Positions 26,810 to 35,150 of a stretch of DNA of 64,000 nucleotides are shown one piece after another. Every line of letters begins with the position of its first letter. The stretch's first letter is position 1. The DNA is from CAVQBC01 sp963710665 (GTDB lineage Bacteria; Actinomycetota; Thermoleophilia; Solirubrobacterales; Solirubrobacteraceae). Made by a program: the position numbers and the translations under genes. The notes under the pieces are model-generated. The model was not told the origin of the DNA. It did not search any database and worked only from the letters and a program-made list of their open reading frames with translations. Location of the stretch: positions 1,116,001 to 1,180,000 of the forward strand of contig CAVQBC010000003.1 of NCBI GenBank assembly GCA_963710665.1, written 5' to 3'.

Positions 26810-27056
26810 CGTCAGCCGGCCGATCGCCCTCTGGGCGATTCAGCCCAGCCGGCGCGGGAGTTTCGCCCGCGGACGTTCGCGCCCGAGAAGCGCTCGCGGG
26901 GGCGAAACTCCCATCGTCAGCCGGCCGATCGCCCTCTGGGCGATTCAGCCCAGCCGGCGCGGGAGTTTCGCCCGCGGACGTTCGCGCCCGGAAGCGCTCG
27001 CGGGGCGAAACTCCCAACGTCAGCCGGCCGATCGCCCTCTGGGCGATTCAGCCCAG
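26810..27056. repeat. Tandem palindromic repeat array, unit about 105 bp, 2.4 copies
   Basis: Copies start at 26810, 26915 and 27018 (units of 105 and 103 bp, then a 39-bp partial). Each unit begins CGTCAGCCGGCCGATCGCCC and contains two palindromes. One is ATCGCCC-TCT-GGGCGAT. The other is a long stem, GGGAGTTTCGCCC pairing with GGGCGAAACTCCC across about 30 bp. The partial copy includes the last codons and stop of rmlB, so the array may have grown from the 3' end of that gene. Confidence 0.9.
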
Positions 27057-28046
27057 CTGACGCCCGTACTGGCGCTCGTAATACGCGCGGTAGTCCCCCG
27101 AGCGGATGGGCTCCCACCACCAGGCGTTGTCGCGATACCACCCGACGGTTCGCTCGAGGCCCTCGGCGAAGCGCACCTGCGGCTCCCAGCCGAGGCCGCG
27201 GACGCGGTCGGAGCTCAGCGAGTAGCGCCGGTCGTGCCCGGGCCGGTCGGTGACGTACTCGATCAGCGAGTCGTCGCCGCCGGTGAGGGCGATGATCCGC
27301 TCGACGACCTCGAGGTTCGGGCACTCGTCCGGGCCGCCGACGTTGTACACCTCCCCGGGCTCGCCGTGCTCGAGCGCGGCGCCGATGCCGCGCGCGAAGT
27401 CCTCGACGTAGATCCAGTTGCGCACCTGCATCCCGTCGCCGTACACCGGGAGGCGGTCGCCGTGGAGGGCGTTGAGCACCATCAAGGGAATCAGCTTCTC
27501 GGGGTACTGGAAGGGCCCGTAGTTGTTGGACCCGCGGCAGATCACGGTCTCGAGCCCGTAGGTGTGCCGGTAGGAGGCGACGAGCAGGTCCGCCCCGGCC
27601 TTGGTGGCCGAGTACGGCGAGGAGGGCGCGAGCGGCGACGCCTCGGTGAACGAGCCCGCCTCGATCGAGCCGTAGACCTCGTCGGTCGAGACCTGGACGT
27701 AGCGGAGCCCGCGGGCCCGGGCGACCTCGAGGAGGACGTAGGTGCCGAGCCCGTGGGTGGTCACGAACGCGTCGGGCTCGGCGATCGAGCGGTCGACGTG
27801 GGTCTCGGCGGCGAAGTTCACGATCGCGTCGCAGCCCTCGGCCGCCGCCTCGACGGCCTCGCGGTCCTCGACGCCCGCGTGCACGAACGCGAAGCCGTCG
27901 TGCCCGCGCAGGTCGTCGAGGTTCTCCAGCCGGCCCGCGTAGGTGAGCTTGTCGAGCACCGTGACCGTGTCGCCGTACTCGGCGAGGCGCTGGCGCGTGA
28001 AGTTCGAGCCGATGAAGCCCGCGCCGCCGCAGACGAGCAGCCTCAT
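27048..28046 (-). CDS. rmlB: dTDP-glucose 4,6-dehydratase
   Basis: 332 aa. An extended SDR with the NAD motif GGAGFIGSNF at the N-terminus and the active-site segment STDEVYGS. YSATKAG carries the YxxxK pair, and RGSNNYGPFQYPEKLIPLM and RPGHDRRYSL are RmlB-specific. It makes dTDP-4-keto-6-deoxyglucose. ATG 28046 overlaps the rmlD stop by 4 bp. The gene's 3' end is embedded in the repeat array. Confidence 0.96.
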   Translation of the reverse strand: MRLLVCGGAGFIGSNFTRQRLAEYGDTVTVLDKLTYAGRLENLDDLRGHDGFAFVHAGVEDREAVEAAAEGCDAIVNFAAETHVDRSIAEPDAFVTTHGLGTYVLLEVARARGLRYVQVSTDEVYGSIEAGSFTEASPLAPSSPYSATKAGADLLVASYRHTYGLETVICRGSNNYGPFQYPEKLIPLMVLNALHGDRLPVYGDGMQVRNWIYVEDFARGIGAALEHGEPGEVYNVGGPDECPNLEVVERIIALTGGDDSLIEYVTDRPGHDRRYSLSSDRVRGLGWEPQVRFAEGLERTVGWYRDNAWWWEPIRSGDYRAYYERQYGRQLG

Positions 28047-28897
28047 CGCGCGCCGGCCTCCGCGCCGACCGCGGCGAGGTAGGCGGCAAGGCCGTCCTCC
28101 CACGGCGGCAGGCGCGGGACGTCGTCGCGCAGCGACCGCAGCGCCGAGAAGGCGGGCCGGGGGGCGGGACGGCCCAGCGCCTCCGTCGTGCCCGGGCGCA
28201 CGCGGCACTCGACGCCGGCCTGGGCGAACGTCGCGACGGCGAGGTCGCGCCACGAGCAGCAGCCCCCGCCGGCGACGTGCATCACGCCGGTCAGCTTGCC
28301 CTCGGCGACCTCGACGAGCGCCGGCCCGAGATGGCCGGTGTACGTGGGGCAGCCGACCTGGTCGTCGACGACCGTGACCTCGTCGCGCTCGGCGCCCAGG
28401 CGCAGCATGGTCGCCACGAAGTTGCGCCCGTGGATCCCGAACAGCCACGAGGAGCGCACGATCGCGTGCCACTCCGGCGCCGCGGTCGCGACGGCGATCT
28501 CGCCCGCCAGCTTCGAGCGCCCGTAGGCGCCGAGCGGGGCCGTGGGCGCGACCTCCGGATACGGGTCGGCGGCGCTGCCGGGGAACACGTAGTCCGATGA
28601 GACGTGCACGACCAGCGCCCCGATGGACGCCGCCGCGGCGGCGACGTTGCCCGCGCCCTCCCCGTTGACGACGGTGGCCCGGTCCTCCTCGGCCTCGGCG
28701 CCGTCCACGTCGGTCCAGGCCGCGCAGTTGATGACGGCATGGGGTCGCGCCTCGCGGCAGGCGGCGGACACCGCGGCGGCGTCGGTGATGTCGAGGGCGC
28801 TGCGGGACAGCGCGACGACGTCGTGCCCGGCCCGCTCGGCGGCGGCGGTCACGTCGTGCCCCAGCATGCCCCGCGCGCCGGTGACCAACAGGCGCAT
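28043..28897 (-). CDS. rmlD: dTDP-4-dehydrorhamnose reductase
   Basis: 284 aa. The NADPH motif is GARGMLGHD, and INCAAWTDVDGAE, VHVSSDYVF and YGRSKLAGE (YxxxK) are characteristic of RmlD. It catalyses the last step to dTDP-L-rhamnose, a cell-envelope sugar donor. It is upstream of and overlaps rmlB. No rmlC is seen in the window. Confidence 0.95.
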   Translation of the reverse strand: MRLLVTGARGMLGHDVTAAAERAGHDVVALSRSALDITDAAAVSAACREARPHAVINCAAWTDVDGAEAEEDRATVVNGEGAGNVAAAAASIGALVVHVSSDYVFPGSAADPYPEVAPTAPLGAYGRSKLAGEIAVATAAPEWHAIVRSSWLFGIHGRNFVATMLRLGAERDEVTVVDDQVGCPTYTGHLGPALVEVAEGKLTGVMHVAGGGCCSWRDLAVATFAQAGVECRVRPGTTEALGRPAPRPAFSALRSLRDDVPRLPPWEDGLAAYLAAVGAEAGAR

Positions 28898-28904
28898 GGA
28901 GCGC

Positions 28905-30266
28905 CTAGGAATATCGCATCGACTCCTGGACGCGCAGCGCCAGGGCCAGCTCGAAGCGCGCGTCGGCGTCGTCGAGGCGGTCTCCGAACAGCTCGCGGAG
29001 CTGGCGCAGGCGGTAGCGGACGGTCTGCGGGTGGACGTCCAGCTCGGCGGCCACCGCGCGCACCTGGCCCGGGCGGTCCAGCCATGCGCGCAGCGTCTCG
29101 CCGAGGCGCTCGCGCGTCGAGTGGGGGAGGTCCGCGAGCGGCGCGAGGCGGGTCGTGGCGAGGTCGCCGGCGAGCCGCGGGTCGGCGGCGAGCACGAGCG
29201 CGGCGAGGTGGTCGTCGGCGTCGACGAGCCCGCCGTCCACGCCCGGCAGGCGGCGGGCCGCCGCCAGGCGGAAGGCCGCCGCGGCGCGCCGCACGCTCAG
29301 CGCGGCGTCCGTCCACGGCACCGCCGGCCCGAGCGCCGCCGTTCCCTCGGCGGTCGCCGCCTCGAGCTGGCGCCGCCGGCCCGGCGCCTCGGGGTCGGGG
29401 ACCATGACGACGGCGTAGCCGCCGGCGCCCGCCCCCACCGCGCCGCCGGCGAGCCGTCGCGCGAGCCGCGAGGCGGTGGCGTCGACGATCTCCTCGCCGG
29501 GCGCGGGGGCGCCGGTGGGCGTGCCGTCGGCGCCGGCGACGGACGTGACCGGCTCGGCCGGGCGATCGAGCGGCCCCACGCCGTCCGGGGATGCGTCCGC
29601 ACGCGGGCGGGTGGGACCCATCCCGTCGGTCTCCTCCGGCCGCGCCGGCTCCGCCATCCCGGCCACGATCGCGGCCACCTGCGGTGGAAGCGGCCAGCCG
29701 GCGGCCGCGGCGGCCGTGCGCACGGCCTCCTGGGGGGCGGGCGGGTCCTGGGCGAGCAGGCGCACGAGGCGCCGCCGCCGCCGCTCGCTCTCGCCCGCGG
29801 CGGCGGACTGGGCCTCGGCATAGCCCTCCGCCGACTCGGCCGACAGCTCGTCGATGTACTCGAAGATCGCCTCGCCGAGGTCGTAGATGACCTCCGGCGG
29901 GAGGCCGCCGCCGCGCCCGGCCTCCACGAAGCGCCGCCACGCCAGGCGGGCTCCGACGCGGTAGGCGGCCAGCAGCGCGTCGAGGCTGCGGCCCGCGTGG
30001 AACTCGCCGCGGCCGAGGTTGACGTAGGTGTCGGCCGCGCTGCCGAGATCCGCCGACGGGTCCACGATCAGGTCGACGAAGCGGTTGAAGGCGACCTCGA
30101 CCCCGTAGCGGACGAACTGGCCGAACTCGCCCTCCATGGCGCGGGCGTAGTCGGGCACCTCGGCGGCGATGGCCGCGATCGTCTCGTCGGCCAGGCGCGG
30201 CAGCACCGGGCGCAGGACCTCCGCCGTCTCGGGCGGCAGCGCCTCGAATGGCCGCGTCGTCTCCAT
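28905..30266 (-). CDS. PucR-type transcription regulator with C-terminal HTH
   Basis: 453 aa. The N-terminal helical region (about 1-170, with YVNLGRGEFHAGRSLDALLAAYR) resembles the RsbR-type/PucR-associated sensory domain. A variable middle part follows, with a Gly/Pro/Ala linker. The C-terminal PucR HTH_30 domain contains LRAWLDRPGQVRAVAAELDVHPQTVRYRLRQL. ATG 30266 is supported by TAGCCT ending 7 nt upstream. The ligand is unknown. It lies 7 bp upstream of rmlD on the same strand, so read-through is possible. Confidence 0.88.
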   Translation of the reverse strand: METTRPFEALPPETAEVLRPVLPRLADETIAAIAAEVPDYARAMEGEFGQFVRYGVEVAFNRFVDLIVDPSADLGSAADTYVNLGRGEFHAGRSLDALLAAYRVGARLAWRRFVEAGRGGGLPPEVIYDLGEAIFEYIDELSAESAEGYAEAQSAAAGESERRRRRLVRLLAQDPPAPQEAVRTAAAAAGWPLPPQVAAIVAGMAEPARPEETDGMGPTRPRADASPDGVGPLDRPAEPVTSVAGADGTPTGAPAPGEEIVDATASRLARRLAGGAVGAGAGGYAVVMVPDPEAPGRRRQLEAATAEGTAALGPAVPWTDAALSVRRAAAAFRLAAARRLPGVDGGLVDADDHLAALVLAADPRLAGDLATTRLAPLADLPHSTRERLGETLRAWLDRPGQVRAVAAELDVHPQTVRYRLRQLRELFGDRLDDADARFELALALRVQESMRYS

Positions 30267-30273
30267 TGTCACG

Positions 30274-30279
30274 AGGCTA
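30274..30279 (-). promoter_or_regulatory. -10 box (TAGCCT) for leaderless PucR-type gene
   Basis: TAGCCT on the minus strand ends 7 nt before ATG 30266. Confidence 0.5.
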
Positions 30280-30324
30280 CAACTCGCGGGTATCGGTCGC
30301 CACGAGTCGGGTCCTGGCGCAAGC

Positions 30325-30360
30325 GTGCACAAACACGCACATCCGTGCTACAACGTGCAC
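30325..30360. promoter_or_regulatory. 36-bp interrupted palindrome overlapping the DeoR gene promoter
   Basis: GTGCAC (30325-30330) and GTGCAC (30355-30360) are the outer arms; GCAC (30337-30340) and GTGC (30345-30348) are the inner arms. All share one dyad axis. The right half contains the TACAAC -10 box and ends one base before the start codon, an ideal position for autorepression by the DeoR protein. Confidence 0.65.
30349..30354 (+). promoter_or_regulatory. -10 box (TACAAC) for leaderless deoR-like gene
   Basis: TACAAC ends 7 nt before ATG 30362, inside the palindrome. No ribosome site is present. Confidence 0.5.
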
Positions 30361-30361
30361 G

Positions 30362-31120
30362 ATGATGCTGACCGCGGAGCGCCGCCGCGAGATCCTCGAC
30401 CGCCTCGGGCGCGACGGCAAGGTGGTCGCCGCCGAGCTCGTCGAGGTGCTCGGCGTCTCGGAGGACACGGTCCGCCGCGACCTGCGCGAGCTCGCCGGGC
30501 AGGGCCTGCTGCAGCGGGTCCACGGGGGTGCACTCCCGCCCACCCCCACGCCGCCCGGCTTCGCCGAGCGCCGGGAGATCGACCCCTCCGGCAAGGCGGC
30601 GATCGGCGCCGCGGCGGTGCCGCTGGTCCGCCCCGGCGACGTCGTGCTGGTCGGGGGAGGGACGACCACGCTCGAGTTCGCGCGCCGCCTCCCCGACGAT
30701 CTGCGCGCCACCGTGATCACCACCGGCCCCGACATCGCCGTCGCGCTCGCCGACCACCCGGGCCTCGAGGTCGTCGCGGTCGGTGGGCGGATCCATCCCG
30801 AGTCGCGCACCGTGGTCGGGGCCGACACCGTCGCGACCGTGCAGGAGATCCGCGCCGACCTGTGCGTGCTCGGTGTCTGCAGCCTGCACGCGGAGGCCGG
30901 GCTCACCCTGCTCCACCGGGACGAGGCGCTCGTCGAGCGGGCCATGATCGCGGGCAGCCGGCGCGTCGCGACGCTCACCGGGGCGGAGAAGCTCGGCTCG
31001 GCGGGCCCGTTCTACGTCGCGCCCGTCGAGGCCATCACGACCCTCGTGACGGACCGGACCGCGCCGGCGGCCGAGCTCGAGGCGCTGGCGGCGCGCGGCC
31101 TCGAGGTGCTGCGGGCATGA
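30362..31120 (+). CDS. DeoR family sugar-responsive repressor
   Basis: About 252 aa from ATG 30362 (a second ATG follows immediately). The N-terminal HTH_DeoR reads RRREILDRLGRDGKVVAAELVEVLGVSEDTVRRDLREL. The C-terminal DeoR sensor domain contains VLVGGGTTTLEFAR and the TGPDIAVALADH region typical of sugar-phosphate-binding members. It probably represses itself and the MFS gene that follows with a 4-bp ATGA overlap. Confidence 0.92.
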   Translation: MMLTAERRREILDRLGRDGKVVAAELVEVLGVSEDTVRRDLRELAGQGLLQRVHGGALPPTPTPPGFAERREIDPSGKAAIGAAAVPLVRPGDVVLVGGGTTTLEFARRLPDDLRATVITTGPDIAVALADHPGLEVVAVGGRIHPESRTVVGADTVATVQEIRADLCVLGVCSLHAEAGLTLLHRDEALVERAMIAGSRRVATLTGAEKLGSAGPFYVAPVEAITTLVTDRTAPAAELEALAARGLEVLRA

Positions 31121-32283
31121 GCCCCGACGCCCCCGCCCGCGCGGCGCGCCGCGCCGTCACGGTCATCTTCCTGCTCAACGGGCTGCTGTTCGGCGCGTGG
31201 GCCACGCGCATCCCCGCCGTCAAGGACGGCCTCGATCTCTCGGAGGGCCGGCTCGGGGTGGCGCTCGCCCTGATCGCGGTCGGCGCGCTGTCCGCCATGC
31301 CGGTCTCGGGCTGGATGAGCGCCCGCCACGGCAGCCGCTGGACGACGCGGCTGACCGCGGTCGCCTTCTGCCTGGCGACACCGCTGCCCGCCTTCGCGCC
31401 CACCTACCCGACGCTGCTCCTCGCCTGCTTCCTCCTCGGTGCCTCGGGCGGTGCGCTGGACGTCGCCATGAACGCCCACGGGGTCGCGGTCGAGCAGCGC
31501 CATCCGGCGCCGATCCTCTCCTCCTTCCACGCCGCGTTCAGCGCGGGCGGGCTGATCGGCGCGGCGAGCGGCTCGCTGGCCGCCGGGCTCGGGATCGACG
31601 CCCGCGTCCACCTCGCGACGATGGCCGTGCTCGGCCTCGCCGCCGTGCCGGCCGCGGGCCGAGCGCTGCTGCCCGGCGACGTCGACCACGCCGAGGACGA
31701 CGCGCCGCTGCTCGTCCGCCCGCCGCGCCGGCTGTGGGCGCTCGGTCTGATCGGCCTGTGCGGGCTGCTCGCCGAGGGCGCGTCGGGCGACTGGAGCGCG
31801 GTCTACGTGCGCGACTCCCTGGGGGCCGGCGCGGGCGTGGCGGGCCTCGCCTTCGCGGCCTTCTCGCTGACCATGACCGCGGGGCGCCTGGTGGGCGACC
31901 GGCTGACCACCGCGTGGGGCGCGGATCGGCTCGTGCGCCGCGGCGGGATGCTCGGCGCGGCGGGCCTGGGCGCCGCGCTGCTGATCGGCGAGCCGTGGGC
32001 GGCGATCACCGGCTTCGCCTGCCTCGGGGCGGGGCTGTCGGCCGTCGTGCCGACGATCTTCCGCGCCGCCGGCAACACGCCGGGCATCGCCCCCGGGGTC
32101 GCGCTCGCCGCGGTCTCCACGGCCGGCTACACCGGCTTCCTCGCCGGCCCGCCGTGCATCGGCTTCCTCGCGCAGGCGACGTCCCTCCCCGTCGCGCTCG
32201 CGCTGCTGGTCGTGCTCGGGCTGGTCATCGCGAGCCTCGCGCCCAAGGTGTCGGCCCCGGTGCGCGAGCCGGTCTCGGCCTAG
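31117..32283 (+). CDS. MFS transporter, fucose-permease-like
   Basis: 388 aa with about 12 hydrophobic helices. The N-terminal segment FLLNGLLFGAWATRIPAVKDGLDLSEG and ALDVAMNAHGVAVEQRH are typical of the FucP/YfcJ-like subgroup of MFS. It probably imports or exports a small solute controlled by the coupled DeoR regulator. Its stop codon overlaps that of rmlA on the other strand (CTAG). Confidence 0.88.
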   Translation: MSPDAPARAARRAVTVIFLLNGLLFGAWATRIPAVKDGLDLSEGRLGVALALIAVGALSAMPVSGWMSARHGSRWTTRLTAVAFCLATPLPAFAPTYPTLLLACFLLGASGGALDVAMNAHGVAVEQRHPAPILSSFHAAFSAGGLIGAASGSLAAGLGIDARVHLATMAVLGLAAVPAAGRALLPGDVDHAEDDAPLLVRPPRRLWALGLIGLCGLLAEGASGDWSAVYVRDSLGAGAGVAGLAFAAFSLTMTAGRLVGDRLTTAWGADRLVRRGGMLGAAGLGAALLIGEPWAAITGFACLGAGLSAVVPTIFRAAGNTPGIAPGVALAAVSTAGYTGFLAGPPCIGFLAQATSLPVALALLVVLGLVIASLAPKVSAPVREPVSA

Positions 32284-33356
32284 AGGATCCCGATCTCCGA
32301 GTTGTCGCCGACCATGAAGCGGTAGGCGCGCGGCTGACGGTCGTCGCGCGAGATCGCCACGTTCTTGCCGAGCAGCGAGGACTCCATCCGCCCCGCGAGC
32401 CCGCGCACGGAGGAGTCCTCGAGCAGGATCGAGTGCTCGACCTCGGCGTTCTCGATCACGCAGCGCGCGCCGATCGCGGTGTAGGGACCGACGTAGGCGT
32501 CGCGCAGGACCGCGCCGGCGCCGACGATCGCGGGCCCGCGCACGGTGCAGCGCTCGAGCCGGGCGCCCTGCTCGACCACCACCCGCCCCTCCACCGAGGC
32601 GTCCTCCAGCTCGCCGTCGATCCGGCGCTCGAGCGTGTCGAGGATCAGCCGGTTGGCCTCGAGCATGTCGTCCAGGCGCCCGGTGTCCTTCCACCAGCCG
32701 CGCACGACGTGCGGCTCCACGCGCCGGCCGTCGTCGACGAGCCGCTGGATGGCGTCGGTGATCTCGAGCTCCCCGCGGCCGGACGGGGTGATCGCGCGCG
32801 CCGCCGCGTGGATGCGCGGCGTGAACATGTACACGCCCACCAGGGCGAGGTCCGTGGTGGGCTCGCGCGGCTTCTCGACCAGGCGCACGACCGCGCCGTC
32901 GCCGTCGAGCTCGGCCACGCCGTAGTGCTCGGGGTCCGGCACCGGCGTGAGCAGGATGAGCGCCTCGGGCTCGCCGCTCCGAAAGCCGCTCACGAGGTCG
33001 GCGATGCCACCCTGGAGCAGGTTGTCGCCGAGGTACATGACGAACGACGCGCTGCCGAGGAACGACTCGGCGGTCAGCACGGCGTGGGCGAGCCCGAGCG
33101 GCGCGTCCTGGACGATGTAGGTGATCCGCACGCCGAAGCGGGCGCCGTCTCCGACCGCCTCGCGGATCTCGTCGCCGGTCTCGGGCGCGATGATGATCCC
33201 CACCTCGCGGATCCCGGCCGCCGCCATCGCCTCGATGCCGTAGAACAGCACGGGCTTGTTGGCCACCGGCACGAGCTGCTTGGCCGAGGTGTGGGTGATC
33301 GGGCGCAGCCGCGTGCCCTTGCCACCGGAGAGGATGAGGCCCTTGAGGTCCTCCAC
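32280..33356 (-). CDS. rmlA: Glucose-1-phosphate thymidylyltransferase, long form
   Basis: 358 aa, the length of StrD-type RmlA rather than the ~290-aa RmlA. The nucleotidyltransferase motif is LILSGGKGTRLRPITHTSAKQ near the N-terminus; VMYLGDN and VEKPREP follow. The last ~110 residues form a left-handed beta-helix (hexapeptides such as VVVEQGARLERCTV). It makes dTDP-glucose for rmlB. GTG 33356 is set 8 nt after a TAGGCT box. It is not in the rmlBD operon. Confidence 0.93.
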   Translation of the reverse strand: MEDLKGLILSGGKGTRLRPITHTSAKQLVPVANKPVLFYGIEAMAAAGIREVGIIIAPETGDEIREAVGDGARFGVRITYIVQDAPLGLAHAVLTAESFLGSASFVMYLGDNLLQGGIADLVSGFRSGEPEALILLTPVPDPEHYGVAELDGDGAVVRLVEKPREPTTDLALVGVYMFTPRIHAAARAITPSGRGELEITDAIQRLVDDGRRVEPHVVRGWWKDTGRLDDMLEANRLILDTLERRIDGELEDASVEGRVVVEQGARLERCTVRGPAIVGAGAVLRDAYVGPYTAIGARCVIENAEVEHSILLEDSSVRGLAGRMESSLLGKNVAISRDDRQPRAYRFMVGDNSEIGIL

Positions 33357-33364
33357 GGCGCCGG

Positions 33365-33370
33365 AGCCTA
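33365..33370 (-). promoter_or_regulatory. -10 box (TAGGCT) for leaderless rmlA
   Basis: TAGGCT on the minus strand ends 8 nt before GTG 33356. It overlaps one end of the inverted-repeat element. Confidence 0.45.
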
Positions 33371-33598
33371 GATGATTGGTTCCACGGCCCCACGATCGCC
33401 TGGCGGCGCCCCGCGGCGCCGGATCGCCACCCGCCCGAGGGGCCCCTGCTCCGCATGGTTGCCCGCGCTCGAACGTGGCGTTCGTTCCTGGCGTCACTGG
33501 GCGCCACCGTCCGCCACTGTGCCCCTCGTGCGTGCGGCGCCCGGCATCCACGGGGCATCCACCAGTCGATTCGCGCGGCCGCGGAACCAACCATCTAG
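33368..33598. repeat. 231-bp segment with imperfect terminal inverted repeats (MITE-like)
   Basis: CTAGATGATTGGTTCC (33368-33383) and GGAACCAACCATCTAG (33583-33598) are inverted 16-mers with one mismatch, and similarity continues inward (ACGGCC against GCGGCC). The segment fills the gap between the last rsb gene and rmlA and carries no gene. The right end includes the stop codon of the rsb gene and the left end the rmlA -10 box. Confidence 0.5.
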
Positions 33599-34485
33599 CC
33601 GTCGGGCCGCGGACGGCGCTCCAGCGCGCCCCGCCCGACGTGGGCCTCGACGGCCGCGTCGCCGGCCGCCAGCGTGAGCACGTCGTCGCGGTGCACCGGC
33701 AGCTCGGCGGCGCGCAGCAGCGGCGTGTGCCCGGCGGACAGGGCCGGCAGCGGCGGCGGGCGCCGCCGCGGGTCGCCGTCGCGCACCAGCTCCGCCTCGG
33801 ACGCGCCGGCGCGCAGCCACGCCAGCCGGCTGTCGAGCGCGCTCAGCGACGCGAGCGCGACGTCGAGGCGCTCGCCGGGCGGGAGCGCCGCGAGGCAGGC
33901 GGCCGCGAGCACGGTCGGCGCGCGCCAGGCCTGGGCGCGGCACGCGGCCGCCGCCTCGCTCGATCCCGGCCCGGCGATCGCGCCGAGCAGCACGCCGTTG
34001 CGGAACGGCTGCAGGAACGCCTCCCCGCGCTCGCCCTCGACGAGCTGCCAGTCGGCGATCGGCGAGGCGCTGTCGCCGCCCCCGCGCCACTTCACGAGCG
34101 TCACCGCCGTGCCGGCGCCGTCGGACGAGTCGAGCGCGAACTCGTCGACCAGCCGCCGCGCGCCCGGGAGCCCGAGGCCGAGCGAGCCGCCCGTGGAGTG
34201 GCCCTCGCGCAGCGCCCGCCGGGGGTCCGGGATCCCCGGGCCCGTGTCGCGCACCACCACCATCACCCCCGGGCGCCCCTGACGCTCGACCGCCTCGAGC
34301 ACCGCCTCGCCGCCGCCGGCGTACTTGAGCGCGTTGGTGGCCGCCTCGGAGACCGCCGTGGCGAGCTGCCGCGCCTCGACGCTTGCGAGGCCGCGCCGCT
34401 CGCCCAGGCGCGCGGACTGGCGCACCGCCTCGGCGACGTCGGACTCCGAGGCGATGCGCACGCGCGCGGCGTGCGGCTCGCTCAT
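33595..34485 (-). CDS. RsbT-like kinase domain fused to a degenerate RsbX/PP2C-like domain
   Basis: 296 aa. Residues 1-135 form a GHKL ATPase of the RsbT/RsbW group: N-box EAATN (47-51), DTGPGI (80-85) and GSLGLGLPGARRLVDEF. The last part is nearly identical to the neighbouring RsbT. Residues about 140-290 align with the adjacent RsbX, but the metal-binding Asp of the IDGLGHG motif is Ala (IAGPGSS, about 170-176) and the later TDGV/TDD aspartates are absent. It is the last gene of the stressosome operon (ATGA overlap with rsbX). Confidence 0.82.
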   Translation of the reverse strand: MSEPHAARVRIASESDVAEAVRQSARLGERRGLASVEARQLATAVSEAATNALKYAGGGEAVLEAVERQGRPGVMVVVRDTGPGIPDPRRALREGHSTGGSLGLGLPGARRLVDEFALDSSDGAGTAVTLVKWRGGGDSASPIADWQLVEGERGEAFLQPFRNGVLLGAIAGPGSSEAAAACRAQAWRAPTVLAAACLAALPPGERLDVALASLSALDSRLAWLRAGASEAELVRDGDPRRRPPPLPALSAGHTPLLRAAELPVHRDDVLTLAAGDAAVEAHVGRGALERRPRPDG

Positions 34486-35150
34486 CCCCCGGCCGTCGCC
34501 CGCAACCGCACGGCGACCACCAGGGCGTCGTCCGTGCCGCGGGAGTACTCCGCGAGCAGGCGGTCGGCCAGCGCCTGGACGCTCCGCTCCGCCGGGCCGC
34601 CCGCGAGGTCGTCGAGGAAGGCGGACTTCACGCCGTCGGTGGCGAACACGATCAGGTCGCCGGGCGCCAGCCGGCTCGACGACAGGCGGACCCGTGGGAG
34701 CGAGTAGCCCAGCACGCCGCTGTGGATGAAGGCGCTCTCCGCGCGGCCCGGTGGGTGGGCGGGGTCGGGCACCGCCCGCAGCAGCCGGCCCTCGACGTTG
34801 CCCACCCCCGTCCAGCTCAGGCGGGCCGCGCCGGGCTCGAGCTCGAGCCGGGCCAGCGTCATGACCGCGCCCCGGGTGCGCCGCAGCGCGTCGTGGCAGC
34901 GCCGGACGAGCGTGTCCGGCGCCTCCGCGCGGTGCTCGCGCAGCACGACCGCCGCCGCGTCGGCCGCGTCGGCCGCCTCCGCGCCGTGGCCCAGTCCGTC
35001 GATCACCGCGACCAGCGCGCCGCCCTCGAACGCCTCGAGCACCGCGAGGTCGCCGGAGCGGTACTCGCCCTTCAGCGGGGCGGCCGCCACGCCGCGCTCG
35101 AGCGCGGCCGGCCAGTGATCCGACCGGCCCTCGCCGGTCAGCGGCTCCAT
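34482..35150 (-). CDS. rsbX: RsbX-like PP2C-type serine phosphatase
   Basis: 222 aa. A compact SpoIIE/PP2C domain with the metal-binding residues in YRSGD, VAVIDGLGHG, VFATDGV and GTDDA, all intact. In the stressosome pathway RsbX dephosphorylates RsbS/RsbR and resets the system. The start overlaps the end of rsbT by 13 bp, and the end overlaps the RsbT-X' fusion gene by 4 bp. Confidence 0.87.
   Translation of the reverse strand: MEPLTGEGRSDHWPAALERGVAAAPLKGEYRSGDLAVLEAFEGGALVAVIDGLGHGAEAADAADAAAVVLREHRAEAPDTLVRRCHDALRRTRGAVMTLARLELEPGAARLSWTGVGNVEGRLLRAVPDPAHPPGRAESAFIHSGVLGYSLPRVRLSSSRLAPGDLIVFATDGVKSAFLDDLAGGPAERSVQALADRLLAEYSRGTDDALVVAVRLRATAGG

Noticed and set aside
26810..27056. CRISPR array
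   Set aside because: The units are about 105 bp and repeat completely, without unique spacers, and no cas genes are near.
33360..33594. Protein-coding gene within the inverted-repeat segment
   Set aside because: Frames here only continue from or into neighbours, with no start signal or domain.
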